From Burkholderiales bacterium PBB6 (lineage in GTDB: Bacteria; Pseudomonadota; Gammaproteobacteria; Burkholderiales; Burkholderiaceae_C), in NCBI GenBank assembly GCA_002255925.1, contig NKIH01000001.1, positions 372,001-436,000 on the forward strand: DNA of 64,000 nucleotides. The letters run 5' to 3'. The notes beneath the pieces are model-generated. The model was not told the origin of the DNA. It was given only the letters and a program-made list of their open reading frames with translations, and did not search any database. Position numbers and translations under genes: made by a program. Below are positions 1-7,518 of this stretch, one piece after another. Each line of letters begins with the position of its first letter. Within the stretch, counting starts at the first letter, position 1.

Positions 1-97
1 CCACGGGCCAGAAGGCGATCCGGAGGCCCTCCATGATGAAGCGCAGCTGCTCCGCGAGGATGCGCTCCTCGGCCAGGCGAAGCGGGTTGCGCAACAT
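1..97 (-). CDS. Sensor histidine kinase, N-terminal fragment (cut by window edge)
   Basis: Only the first 32 codons are present; the gene runs off the left edge. The peptide begins MLRNPLRLAEERI and continues with a helical stretch, matching the usual N-terminus of Burkholderiales membrane sensor kinases whose first transmembrane helix follows soon after. It lies 28 bases downstream of the response regulator gene and in the same direction, so the two probably form a two-component operon. No kinase motif is visible because the rest is missing; the call rests on this short N-terminus and the neighbour. Confidence 0.5.
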   Translation of the reverse strand, partial: MLRNPLRLAEERILAEQLRFIMEGLRIAFWPV

Positions 98-125
98 GGC
101 TGCGTTCAGTGCTGCTGCGTTGGCG

Positions 126-728
126 TTAGCCGATGAGGCGCTGACGGCGCGCGGCCGCCACGGCCTCGGCGCGGCTGCCCACGTCGAAGAACATCAGGAT
201 GTCTTGCACGTGGCGGCGCACCGTGTTGTCGGACAGCGAAAGCTGGCGCGCCAGTACCTTGTTCGACATGCCCTGGCTCAGCAGGTCCAGCACTTCGCAT
301 TGCCTTGGCGTGAGGCGCCGCTCGCCCTGCGCATCTGGTGATGCGGCGGGGGCTGCGCTGTTGCCATGCAAGGCGCGGTCAATGGCCTTCACGATGTCGT
401 CGGCGGTTTCGGCCTTGGACACAAAGCCGGCCGCGCCACGGGCGATGGCCAGGCGCACCGTTTCCGGCTCGCTTTGTGAAGACAGCATCAGCACCGGCGC
501 ATCGGGCCAGCGGCGGTGCATCAGGTCGATGCCTTCGAGGCCACTCAGGCCCTGGAGGTGGATGTCGAGCAACACCACATCCACGCCGTCGAGCACGGCG
601 GCAGACGCTTCCTGTACGGACGCGCATTCATGGATGTGGGCGTCGGGCATGGCAGCCCGGATCAGCAAAGCGAGGCCGGACCGGAACATGGCGTGGTCGT
701 CGACCAGCAGGATTCGCGGCGATTTCAT
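126..728 (-). CDS. LuxR/NarL-family response regulator
   Basis: Cytoplasmic two-component transcription factor of 200 residues. The receiver domain spans about residues 4-120, with the acidic pair D10/D11, phospho-acceptor D55 in VVLLDIHLQG, and the SKAE loop that carries the conserved lysine. The C-terminal LuxR-type helix-turn-helix (about 134-196) has the standard LTPRQCEVLDLLSQG opening and the recognition helix around NTVRRHV. An upstream in-frame extension exists, but the receiver begins immediately after the ATG at 728, so that start is preferred. The partial kinase gene follows on the same strand. A secreted orphan is transcribed divergently 179 bases away. Confidence 0.9.
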   Translation of the reverse strand: MKSPRILLVDDHAMFRSGLALLIRAAMPDAHIHECASVQEASAAVLDGVDVVLLDIHLQGLSGLEGIDLMHRRWPDAPVLMLSSQSEPETVRLAIARGAAGFVSKAETADDIVKAIDRALHGNSAAPAASPDAQGERRLTPRQCEVLDLLSQGMSNKVLARQLSLSDNTVRRHVQDILMFFDVGSRAEAVAAARRQRLIG

Positions 729-907
729 CAGGGAATTAAAGCATGCAGGGGCGTGTGGACGACTGGTCCAAACAGACCATTTCAAACCCAGCCGCATCTC
801 ACTAGAGTTCGTTCCTGAAGTGCCGACGGGGTCCAACACACATACCTCACCACGTATCCCTGCGGCATCCAGCACGTGGTGGGCAACCAACTCAGAGAGC
901 CAATGTC

Positions 908-1303
908 ATGAACGTCACGAAAGCAGTTTTCTCCGCCATCCTTGCCCTGTCAGCCGGCGTCGCCTCGGCAGCCCCGACGGTCGTCACCGTCGACGCACTC
1001 GCCAATTGCCTGGACCTGGGCACGGCATCCGCACCGGCCCTCGTCAAGGTGTACCTGCCTGACGGCAACTACAAGGCCAGCGTCGTGCGCAGCACGAACG
1101 TCCCCAACCCGGGCTACCCGGACTACATCAACTCCAACGTCGGCCTCTTCCAGGCCGGGAACGTGCTGGGCGGCATCGCCATCGGCAAGTCACTGAAGTT
1201 CAAGGTGGCCGGCGGCTTCGACGGCGACATCCACGCGTTCATTTCCGACGGCATCTGCGCGGACAACAGCGGCAGCACCGTCATCCGCTTCACCCCGTAC
1301 TGA
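908..1303 (+). CDS. Small exported protein of unknown function
   Basis: A 131-residue protein with a clean Sec signal peptide: charged MNVTK, a hydrophobic core, and likely cleavage after ASA at about residue 21. The mature part is about 110 residues, rich in Gly, Val and Asn, with cysteines at 34 and 117 that could form one disulfide, and it ends in a beta-like VIRFTPY. I do not recognise a family. It is transcribed away from the response regulator gene, so it could be a target of that two-component system, but this is only positional inference. Confidence 0.75.
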   Translation: MNVTKAVFSAILALSAGVASAAPTVVTVDALANCLDLGTASAPALVKVYLPDGNYKASVVRSTNVPNPGYPDYINSNVGLFQAGNVLGGIAIGKSLKFKVAGGFDGDIHAFISDGICADNSGSTVIRFTPY

Positions 1304-1333
1304 TCGGCCTGCGCCGCAACCCCGGCTCGTTGT

Positions 1334-2707
1334 TCAGAGCTCGGGCTTGCGGCCCTTGTCTTTCTCCAGCTGCTGCATCCGGGCGCCGTCGGCGTCCTTC
1401 AGGAAGTTGCTGCCCAAGGCCTGCAACTGGGCGTCCAGCCTGGCGTAGTTCAGCACGGACACCTGCATGCGCTGAACGTAGTCGCGGTTGCTGTCGAGTG
1501 TCAGCACCACGCCGAGCAGCGTGCCGCAGCCGGCGAGCGGGCGCTCCTTGCGCAAGACCCGGTTCACGTCGGTGAAGAATTCGGAGTTGTTGATGATGGG
1601 CTGGTTCCCATCGACGCCATTGACGCCGTAAAAGGCCTTTGGATCACCCCAAGCGGGCATCGGCGCTTCCGGCAGATAGGCGATGGGGCAGCCCGCCGCC
1701 GAGCGCTGGTCCATCGGGCTCAGCCCGGAGTAATCACCGCGCACGCCCCCCGGGATGTTGGCTGCCCACCGCATCGTGTAGCGGTCGGCGGTGCCCATGT
1801 ACTCGTGCGGCGTATGGAACAGCTCCCGGCCGTACTTGTCTTGCAGCGCCTTGATGGTCTCGTTCAGCAGCGGCTTTTCATTCGCGCCAAAGATGCGAAC
1901 GCGGTAGATGCCCACCATGTCGGGCTGGCCGGGCAGCGCATAGGTGGCCATTGATTCGATGGCATCGCCCACCTTGCACGGCCCCGCACCGGCACAGCGG
2001 TACTGGAAGTGGCCCACCGTCATCGGCAGTTGCCGATACTCGTTGCCGATGCCGCTCTTGAGCGGACGCTCCGTCCACTTGCCCTTGCCTGCCAGCACCT
2101 TGTGCGCCTGCGCCGCCGACATGTTCAGGTGAATGCCCAGGATGTCGGCCTGGTTGAGGTGGTCGCCGGAGGCGGGCACCACCGGCGGCGCAGCCGTGTG
2201 TGAGGCCCGCGCCGGCATGAGCCCATCGGGCGAGGGCTGCATCGGCTCGCCATTGGCGTTGAAGGCCGGGCCTGCGTTGGTGGCCGAGGCCGTCTTGCCT
2301 TGCGCCGATGCGGGCTCTGCCCGGGCCATGGGCGTGCCGGCGGCCAAGGCCTGCAAGCGCTCTTGCATCGGGTTGGCCAAACTGGCCAGCAGGGCGCCCG
2401 GCACCGGGAACAGCGTGGGCATGCCCGACGCAAACCGGATGTCGGTGATGGTGACCTTGATCTCGCCATTCACCACCTGGAAGTTGTAGCTGCCCTGGTA
2501 GCGAATCTGGCTTTCGCTCTCGAACTTGAACGGCTCGGACTTGAACCGGGCGCCTTCATCGGCAGTGGATTGCACGGCCAGCCCGCGCTCGGTCAAGACC
2601 TGCTTCACCAGGCCGGCGGCGCGCTCCTTGTCCATTGAAACCTGAGACCAGGCCAGCTGAGAGGCCAGGATCAAACACAGGGGCAAGGCGCGGAGTGCAA
2701 ATTTCAT
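1334..2707 (-). CDS. Exported protein of unknown function, 457 aa
   Basis: The reading frame is open further upstream, but the ATG at 2707 gives a normal Sec signal peptide (MKFALRALPLCLILASQLAWSQ), so it is taken as the start. The mature protein has a charged N-terminal region, a low-complexity Ala/Pro/Ser linker (about residues 135-185), then a C-terminal region with several cysteines (including YRCAGAGPC, AAGCPIAY and LAGCGTLL) that suggest disulfides in the periplasm. I do not recognise the family. The next gene is transcribed divergently and also encodes an exported protein, so the two may share a control region. Confidence 0.75.
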   Translation of the reverse strand: MKFALRALPLCLILASQLAWSQVSMDKERAAGLVKQVLTERGLAVQSTADEGARFKSEPFKFESESQIRYQGSYNFQVVNGEIKVTITDIRFASGMPTLFPVPGALLASLANPMQERLQALAAGTPMARAEPASAQGKTASATNAGPAFNANGEPMQPSPDGLMPARASHTAAPPVVPASGDHLNQADILGIHLNMSAAQAHKVLAGKGKWTERPLKSGIGNEYRQLPMTVGHFQYRCAGAGPCKVGDAIESMATYALPGQPDMVGIYRVRIFGANEKPLLNETIKALQDKYGRELFHTPHEYMGTADRYTMRWAANIPGGVRGDYSGLSPMDQRSAAGCPIAYLPEAPMPAWGDPKAFYGVNGVDGNQPIINNSEFFTDVNRVLRKERPLAGCGTLLGVVLTLDSNRDYVQRMQVSVLNYARLDAQLQALGSNFLKDADGARMQQLEKDKGRKPEL

Positions 2708-2858
2708 GGGGTAGGGCTGAGTTGAGTCTTCACCGATAGTAAGTGACGCACCGCCATGCCCGGCCACATGAACTCTGCAAACAGGTTTTGATGGCCCCAT
2801 GGATATAGTCGCCGGCGACGCCCATGGGCGCAGCGAAATACTTGAAAGAAACACCCTG

Positions 2859-3986
2859 ATGCGCGTTGTTCTGGCCTGTGGCCTGCTGTTTGGCACCCAA
2901 CTGCTTGCTGCGCCTGCAGCGCTTGCCCAATCTGCCCCCACCATGGCCTGCGACGCCCGCAAGCCCGATACGGAATGGCTGCAACAACCACCGGCGAAGC
3001 TGGATTGGTCTTGTGGCCAATCCGTGATGACGCTCAACACCGTTTTGCCTACCGGTGAGCCAGACTTTGACCCGCTGAAAAGCCAGCTCACGAACGACGG
3101 CATGACGGCGGCCTTCTTGAACGGCACGTTGCAGGGCTTCAGGCTGTGGCGCCCTTTGGGCCCGCCACCCCGGCCCGAAGATTCCATGATGGATTTGAGT
3201 GCGGCCACGCCAGTGGAGCAAGGCCACTGGGGTGAAACCGGCGAGCTGTGGTGGGGCCGGTATGAACAAGGCGCACCCCGCTGCTGCCGCCTGAACAACC
3301 GCACGGTGGCTGCACCGAAGGTGGAACAACCCTGGTGGTTGGTGGTGGGGCAAGAAACCCTGGAGCGCCGCTACAAGGCCAACACCGACCCCAAGCAATA
3401 CCTGCGGTTTCTGACCGGCAAGGTCACGCCCTGGAGTGATTTGTCAGACAAAGGCAGCGTGCGCTTTGTACTGGAATCGGCCAGCTTGATGCGCCATGTT
3501 TACGGCAGCGCCAACAAATGGCTGCGCCAGGAAAAGGTGACGGTGCGCGATGCCCAGCTGGAGCTGACGCTGGAAAAGCAGCTCAGCGGTGTCTTGCAGC
3601 TCAAGGTTGAAAGCGGGCGCGGCAGCGAAACCATCAGCCTGCCCGTGAAGCGCAATATCGACGAAACCCCCAGCGCGCCGGCGCAGCGCTTTGGTGGTCT
3701 GACACACTTCAGAATCACCCAGGGCTACATCAATGCCGAAGGCAGTATCCAGAAGTGCCGTTACGACAGCGACTGCTTTCACACACAGCCCGACCAGCCA
3801 GACAAGCACTTTGCCAACGACCCCAAATACCGGATGCGCGGCATGTTCTTTGGCGCCGACGGGCAGTATCTGGCGATTCTGATGGAGGCGGCGCTGATGC
3901 ACGCGGGGCCGGGGAACCTGGAGACTGACCGAGGGGATCATCCGGGGGTGTTTGGGGTGGTGGTGATGAAGCGGGTCAAGCCGTGA
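2859..3986 (+). CDS. Exported protein of unknown function, 375 aa
   Basis: The frame is open from 2799, but the ATG at 2859 starts a signal peptide (MRVVLACGLLFGTQLLAAPA, cleavage near ALAQ/S), so it is chosen. The mature protein is Trp-rich near its N-terminus, carries a CC pair (GAPRCCRLNN) and a C-RYDSDC pair, and ends in a compact segment with GMFFGADGQYLAILME. No family is recognised. Its divergent partner at 1334-2707 is also exported and cysteine-containing; the shared 151-base intergenic region suggests co-regulation. Confidence 0.75.
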   Translation: MRVVLACGLLFGTQLLAAPAALAQSAPTMACDARKPDTEWLQQPPAKLDWSCGQSVMTLNTVLPTGEPDFDPLKSQLTNDGMTAAFLNGTLQGFRLWRPLGPPPRPEDSMMDLSAATPVEQGHWGETGELWWGRYEQGAPRCCRLNNRTVAAPKVEQPWWLVVGQETLERRYKANTDPKQYLRFLTGKVTPWSDLSDKGSVRFVLESASLMRHVYGSANKWLRQEKVTVRDAQLELTLEKQLSGVLQLKVESGRGSETISLPVKRNIDETPSAPAQRFGGLTHFRITQGYINAEGSIQKCRYDSDCFHTQPDQPDKHFANDPKYRMRGMFFGADGQYLAILMEAALMHAGPGNLETDRGDHPGVFGVVVMKRVKP

Positions 3987-4146
3987 GGCGGCTTCATCTG
4001 GCTCCCATCGCCTATGTGGACAACTGGTGCTCAAACCACACCGCGGTGGTGCCAATCAGCAACGCGGTACCTGCGTACATTGGCAGATCAACCGCCCCTG
4101 TCGCGAAGCGCTGCATAGGGGCATGTGCCCCTATGGTTTGGGTAAA

Positions 4147-4374
4147 TCAGCCGACCTTGCGGAGGCGATAACCCTTGCCCTTCATGCAAAGTTCAACCAG
4201 TTCTTCCTGCTCAGTCGCGCCGACCTTGTTCATTTTCACGTTGTAGCGGCACTCGGACTGAACGCTTTCACGTTCATGGGCACTTGCGCCTTCTTTGGAC
4301 CACTCGGCTCGCGGTGGTGCAGCGCATCCGGTCAAAAAAACGCCAACTGCGGCGATTGTGACAAGGTACTTCAA
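4147..4374 (-). CDS. Small lipoprotein
   Basis: A 75-residue protein whose first 17 residues are a lipoprotein signal with lipobox LTGC, so the mature N-terminal Cys17 should be lipidated and membrane-anchored. The mature chain is short and charged, with two further cysteines (SEC and ELC) that could pair. The start codon is TTG at 4374, preceded by a GGAG-like site in the correct window; no ATG lies nearby in frame. Similar short orphan lipoproteins are common in Burkholderiales, with no assigned role. It sits at the left margin of the lower-GC region. Confidence 0.75.
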   Translation of the reverse strand: MKYLVTIAAVGVFLTGCAAPPRAEWSKEGASAHERESVQSECRYNVKMNKVGATEQEELVELCMKGKGYRLRKVG

Positions 4375-4686
4375 AGCTAATAACTCCCAGTTTTGATATT
4401 GAACGGTGCACTTGAATATGCGGTGGCACCAATTGACCGAACCTTAAGTTTAGATCCAGTTCCGCTTGGATTGCGATGATCTGGTTGGCTGTGTGTTGAT
4501 GTTCGTGGAAGATTGACCCGCTTGGATCGCGCCGAGTTGACCCACCGATTGGAGTTCATCACCGATGCCATAGCCCCAATCTGGTAGATCAACTAGAACT
4601 ACCAACCATGTTGTAAATTAGATCAGTCCGACGCGATCGTCAAAATCAACAGATCAAAGGGACAGTGCTTCCGCGTTCTGTGCGCA
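4375..4686. other. Non-coding, lower-GC stretch with a decayed repeat pair
   Basis: This 312-base gap has no convincing gene. A 71-codon minus-strand frame (4377-4592) lacks a recognisable family and a ribosome site. It contains two diverged copies of a TTGACCC(G/A)C element, listed separately. Base composition is clearly more AT-rich than the flanking genome, marking the start of the accessory island. Confidence 0.6.
4512..4559. repeat. Two diverged 24-bp repeats beginning TTGACCC(G/A)C
   Basis: TTGACCCGCTTGG starts at 4512 and TTGACCCACCGATTGG at 4536, exactly 24 bases apart in the same orientation, embedded in non-coding DNA. Multiple short direct repeats of a TTGACCC-type core are characteristic of IS21-family element ends, which carry several transposase-binding repeats. 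No istA/istB gene is nearby, so this would be an orphan or decayed end. The assignment is inference; chance similarity cannot be excluded. Confidence 0.4.
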
Positions 4687-5688
4687 TCACTTCGCGAGTA
4701 GCTTCGCCTTTGCAGAATTGAACTCGGCCTCAGTCAGTGCACCGTCAGCATGAAGCTTGGACAACACGCTCAGTTCTGCGGCAAGTCCGTTTGTACCCTC
4801 AGGTTTCGCAACTGATTTGGCACCCACAACGGCGAATGCGCGAGCGAGCATGCCACGTACTTCGCGTGGATCGCTTTGCAGCACGCTCAGAACCACCTCG
4901 TTGGTCGCAGTACGAAGTGTCAACCAGGAGTCCAAGCTCGTTCGAGTGGAGATAGCGTTCAGAGCCGACGCGACGATAATCCCAGTTGCTGCGCCTTCGA
5001 CACCGAGCCCACCACCCACGATCCCAGCATTCCGGGTTGACTTCCCGACCCCGGTCGCGTCTATACCGAGCAAATCATCCCAAGCGATGTCAAATCGCTT
5101 TTGAGCATCCATGACGGCGATGCAAATTCCATCTGTCGTTTGTGTCACGTAGACGAGTTCGTCGCGCTTCAATGCCAGTTCACCAGCGCTGAACACGTTT
5201 GCCTGAATCATCGGAGATTTGGCGCTTTCTCTGATTTGGTCAAAGAAGTTAGCTCGAAGAGCCTCAACTCGCCGGCGCTCGCGCTCTAGAGCCTGTTGGG
5301 CGCTGTGTTGCGCGCTGGCGCGAAGTTGTTGCGCGTCTCGCTGTTTAGCCATTTCCCGACTGGCTGCTTTGCTGGCGTTCTTGATGCGCTGAAAAATCGC
5401 TGTTGACGCGATCCTTTCCGCCAATTCACTCGCTAAAAAGGCGATTCCTTCAGGCAATGTCCTCAACTTTGCTTGGCGATGGGCCTTTTGCTCCTGAGTA
5501 AGTTCCTTTGGCCAAATCTTGTGGGCTAGAGCGAGAGAACCGATTCCCAGCAAGGGCATTACTACTAAGGCGCCGACGTCGACATGCGGACTGAAGATAA
5601 GTGTGGCGAAGATCAACAGGCCAAAGGCCCCGAAGAACACTGCACCACCGCGGCAAACCCATTTCCATATCGTCCAGATCATTCGCAC
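4687..5688 (-). CDS. Membrane protein with coiled coil and C-terminal SHOCT domain
   Basis: A 333-residue protein with two N-terminal transmembrane helices (about residues 12-31 and 38-56), then a long Ala/Arg/Gln-rich coiled coil (about 65-150), a middle segment that may be a PH-like beta domain containing a Gly-rich GIVGGGLGVEGAATG stretch, and a typical C-terminal SHOCT motif (about 306-333: LSKLHADGALTEAEFNSAKAKLL). SHOCT is a short two-helix module in membrane-associated and mobile-element proteins, probably an oligomerisation element. The start is GTG at 5688, with an ATG two codons in (5682); neither has a strong ribosome site. Codon use is less GC-biased than in the core genes, fitting acquired DNA. 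Confidence 0.8.
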   Translation of the reverse strand: MRMIWTIWKWVCRGGAVFFGAFGLLIFATLIFSPHVDVGALVVMPLLGIGSLALAHKIWPKELTQEQKAHRQAKLRTLPEGIAFLASELAERIASTAIFQRIKNASKAASREMAKQRDAQQLRASAQHSAQQALERERRRVEALRANFFDQIRESAKSPMIQANVFSAGELALKRDELVYVTQTTDGICIAVMDAQKRFDIAWDDLLGIDATGVGKSTRNAGIVGGGLGVEGAATGIIVASALNAISTRTSLDSWLTLRTATNEVVLSVLQSDPREVRGMLARAFAVVGAKSVAKPEGTNGLAAELSVLSKLHADGALTEAEFNSAKAKLLAK

Positions 5689-6021
5689 ATGATAGGTGAC
5701 TCAGAGAGTACTGCCCCACAGGGCACTCCGCCGAGACTAGTTGGGTAAGACCTGCCGCGTCGATCAGCCTGAGGCACGCCATTCAACAATGGCAGTAGGC
5801 AGAAATGAATCTCCCAAGCTGTCCGGACGCGCTAGCACTCGAGAAGTTTGATCCGTGAACAACTCGGACACGCTCTTACCTGAGGTCCACGAACATGTCG
5901 ACAATCACCTAGGCTCCAACGGAACACAATCGCCCTCTGACGATCCCCACTAGCACTCGGCCAAGTGCGCAGTTCTTTCTTTGGCGCACGCCATGAGCCT
6001 GTCAGCCTTCAGACTGACGCG
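5689..6021. other. Non-coding spacer between divergent island genes
   Basis: 333 bases between the SHOCT gene and the small orphan. No gene with a plausible start and family is visible. The orphan frame extends back to a GTG at 5965 but has no ribosome site there. Composition is lower in GC than the flanking genome. Promoters for both divergent genes should lie here, but no clear -35/-10 pair could be assigned. Confidence 0.5.
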
Positions 6022-6372
6022 ATGATCTTTGAGGCAGTTCCATTTAGACGCGGCGGCAAATTGCTGCCGAGGCATCTCATGTGGCACAACTTGGTGGTGG
6101 GCGAACTAGTCGTCGCAGAGTGCCATGACGTGGAACTCGGCCGCACGGTTCGTCAGGCAACGATCGTGGCTCCCAGTGGCGCAGTGTTGCTTGGGCCTCT
6201 TCTTGACGCTGCGTTGGTATCAGCGCGTCGCGGATGCTGGTCTATGACAGGCTGGGAGCGCTTCTGCGATGTCCATCTCGGTGCTGAATTGGCGTGTCAG
6301 CAGAGTTGGATGCTGACGCCTCGGGAGGAGTCTGAGGCCATGCGAACGCACGCGGTCCATCCAGGGACTTGA
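6022..6372 (+). CDS. Conserved-looking orphan protein, about 116 aa
   Basis: The frame starts at ATG 6022 (MIFEAVPFRRGG) or a GTG at 5965. The sequence has a small-globular look: RRGGKLLPRHLMW, VVGELVVAEC, and a C-terminal CQQSWMLTPREE. It resembles short unannotated proteins often found in proteobacterial accessory regions, but I cannot name a family. Three cysteines are present in the C-terminal half. It stands alone between non-coding stretches in the low-GC island. It could be a decayed fragment, since the end drifts into low-quality sequence. Confidence 0.5.
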   Translation: MIFEAVPFRRGGKLLPRHLMWHNLVVGELVVAECHDVELGRTVRQATIVAPSGAVLLGPLLDAALVSARRGCWSMTGWERFCDVHLGAELACQQSWMLTPREESEAMRTHAVHPGT

Positions 6373-6627
6373 TGGCCAGCGAGACCTTTCCGTTTATGCA
6401 GCTTGTATTCGGGGGCCTCACCATTCTTGTCATGAAGTGCCGAATAGATTAGCTCCATCGGCTGCATCAGACTGACTGCGGTCGGTCGCAAGGTGCGTTG
6501 CGACTGTCGGCTATCGACCCATTGCGGAAGTTCAGGCGCGCGCACGAATGACCGCTGTGGAACTGTCAGTGGCGAAAAATCCTTGAGCGCTCGGTCCGGT
6601 CATCACACCCGTCGTTGAGCCAGCTCG

Positions 6628-7518
6628 TCAGCGACTCCCATCTAGTCCTGTGGATGTCGACTCACCTTCGGCAAGCTTGACAACGTGTTCTGACAGAGAT
6701 TGGCGATCAGCCGAGGAAATACCCCGAAAAGCGGATAGGCAGGCACGGATCTCCTGGGCCGTAGAAAGTGCCAGCAACGCTTGGAACTCTGCCCCTGTAA
6801 ATGGTGCGGCGTCGCCCATATGCTCAAGCACATCGGCTTCCACTCGCTTCGTGAGATTCTTGGCGACGGCATCCGGTTCGGACAAGTCAACGATATTGCG
6901 CCACGCCTGAAGATGCTTGTTGCGCAAGGACACGACATCTACGCCGGAGTACCCAAGTTGTTTGCATGCCGCCTCCACGAAAATATCGAAACGGAACCCC
7001 TCCCAACTACGCTCAAGGCGTCGTTCGAATTCCTCCTTCAGGCCCTTCCCATCTGTCGGATCCTCGAATGCATCGCAAGCGCTAACTGCCTGCTCCAAAA
7101 GAATCGCCATGTCATTCGACAGTACGTCGAAGCATTGGGACCAATGCATGTCAGTTGTAGGTGTACCCGTTCCGCAATTGATGCGAAACCAGGCAATTGC
7201 ACTTCTTAATGTTGCAACATCAGACTTGCTGTCAAACGCTAGGTTATGACTAGTCCAGGTCCGTAGTGCACGGACGTGGGGAAGCAATGCTCCTGGCCGT
7301 TCTCGGAGCGGGGGCAAGTGCCGCAGTACGCCCAACGATAGCTTCGCCGTCTCGTGAAGGACCGTGTAGGACCAAGCGACTAACCGTAGAAAAGCCAGTT
7401 CGTCGGCCGGATCCTTCGGAGGCTCAATTGTTACGTCCGCGATTACACCTTCGGAAATGCAAACTGTTAGTCGACGCCGAAGTTGTAGGTACGCCACTTG
7501 GGCACGAGAAAAGCTCAT
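6628..7518 (-). CDS. Helical partner of the SIR2-like/STAND protein, with R-X4-H motif
   Basis: A 296-residue, mostly alpha-helical protein without signal peptide or membrane helix. Its ATG overlaps the stop codon of the large upstream gene in an ATGA arrangement, so the two are translationally coupled and probably work together. At residues 86-91 it has RTWTSH, an R-X4-H pattern within a predicted helix, matching the catalytic signature of HEPN RNases; a second RNKH lies near residues 206-209. No other domain is recognised. Being the short partner of a predicted defence NTPase, it could be an effector RNase, an inhibitor or a sensor subunit. The HEPN assignment rests on one motif. Confidence 0.7.
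   Translation of the reverse strand: MSFSRAQVAYLQLRRRLTVCISEGVIADVTIEPPKDPADELAFLRLVAWSYTVLHETAKLSLGVLRHLPPLRERPGALLPHVRALRTWTSHNLAFDSKSDVATLRSAIAWFRINCGTGTPTTDMHWSQCFDVLSNDMAILLEQAVSACDAFEDPTDGKGLKEEFERRLERSWEGFRFDIFVEAACKQLGYSGVDVVSLRNKHLQAWRNIVDLSEPDAVAKNLTKRVEADVLEHMGDAAPFTGAEFQALLALSTAQEIRACLSAFRGISSADRQSLSEHVVKLAEGESTSTGLDGSR

Noticed and set aside
4014-4030. GTGGACAACTGG, similar to the island's right-hand repeat
   Set aside because: It matches the reverse complement of part of the repeat at 12 of 13 positions, but as a single short copy chance is likely; not called an element end.
3983-4380. Two short plus-strand frames after the exported protein gene
   Set aside because: They overlap the small lipoprotein gene on the other strand and have no ribosome site or recognisable family.
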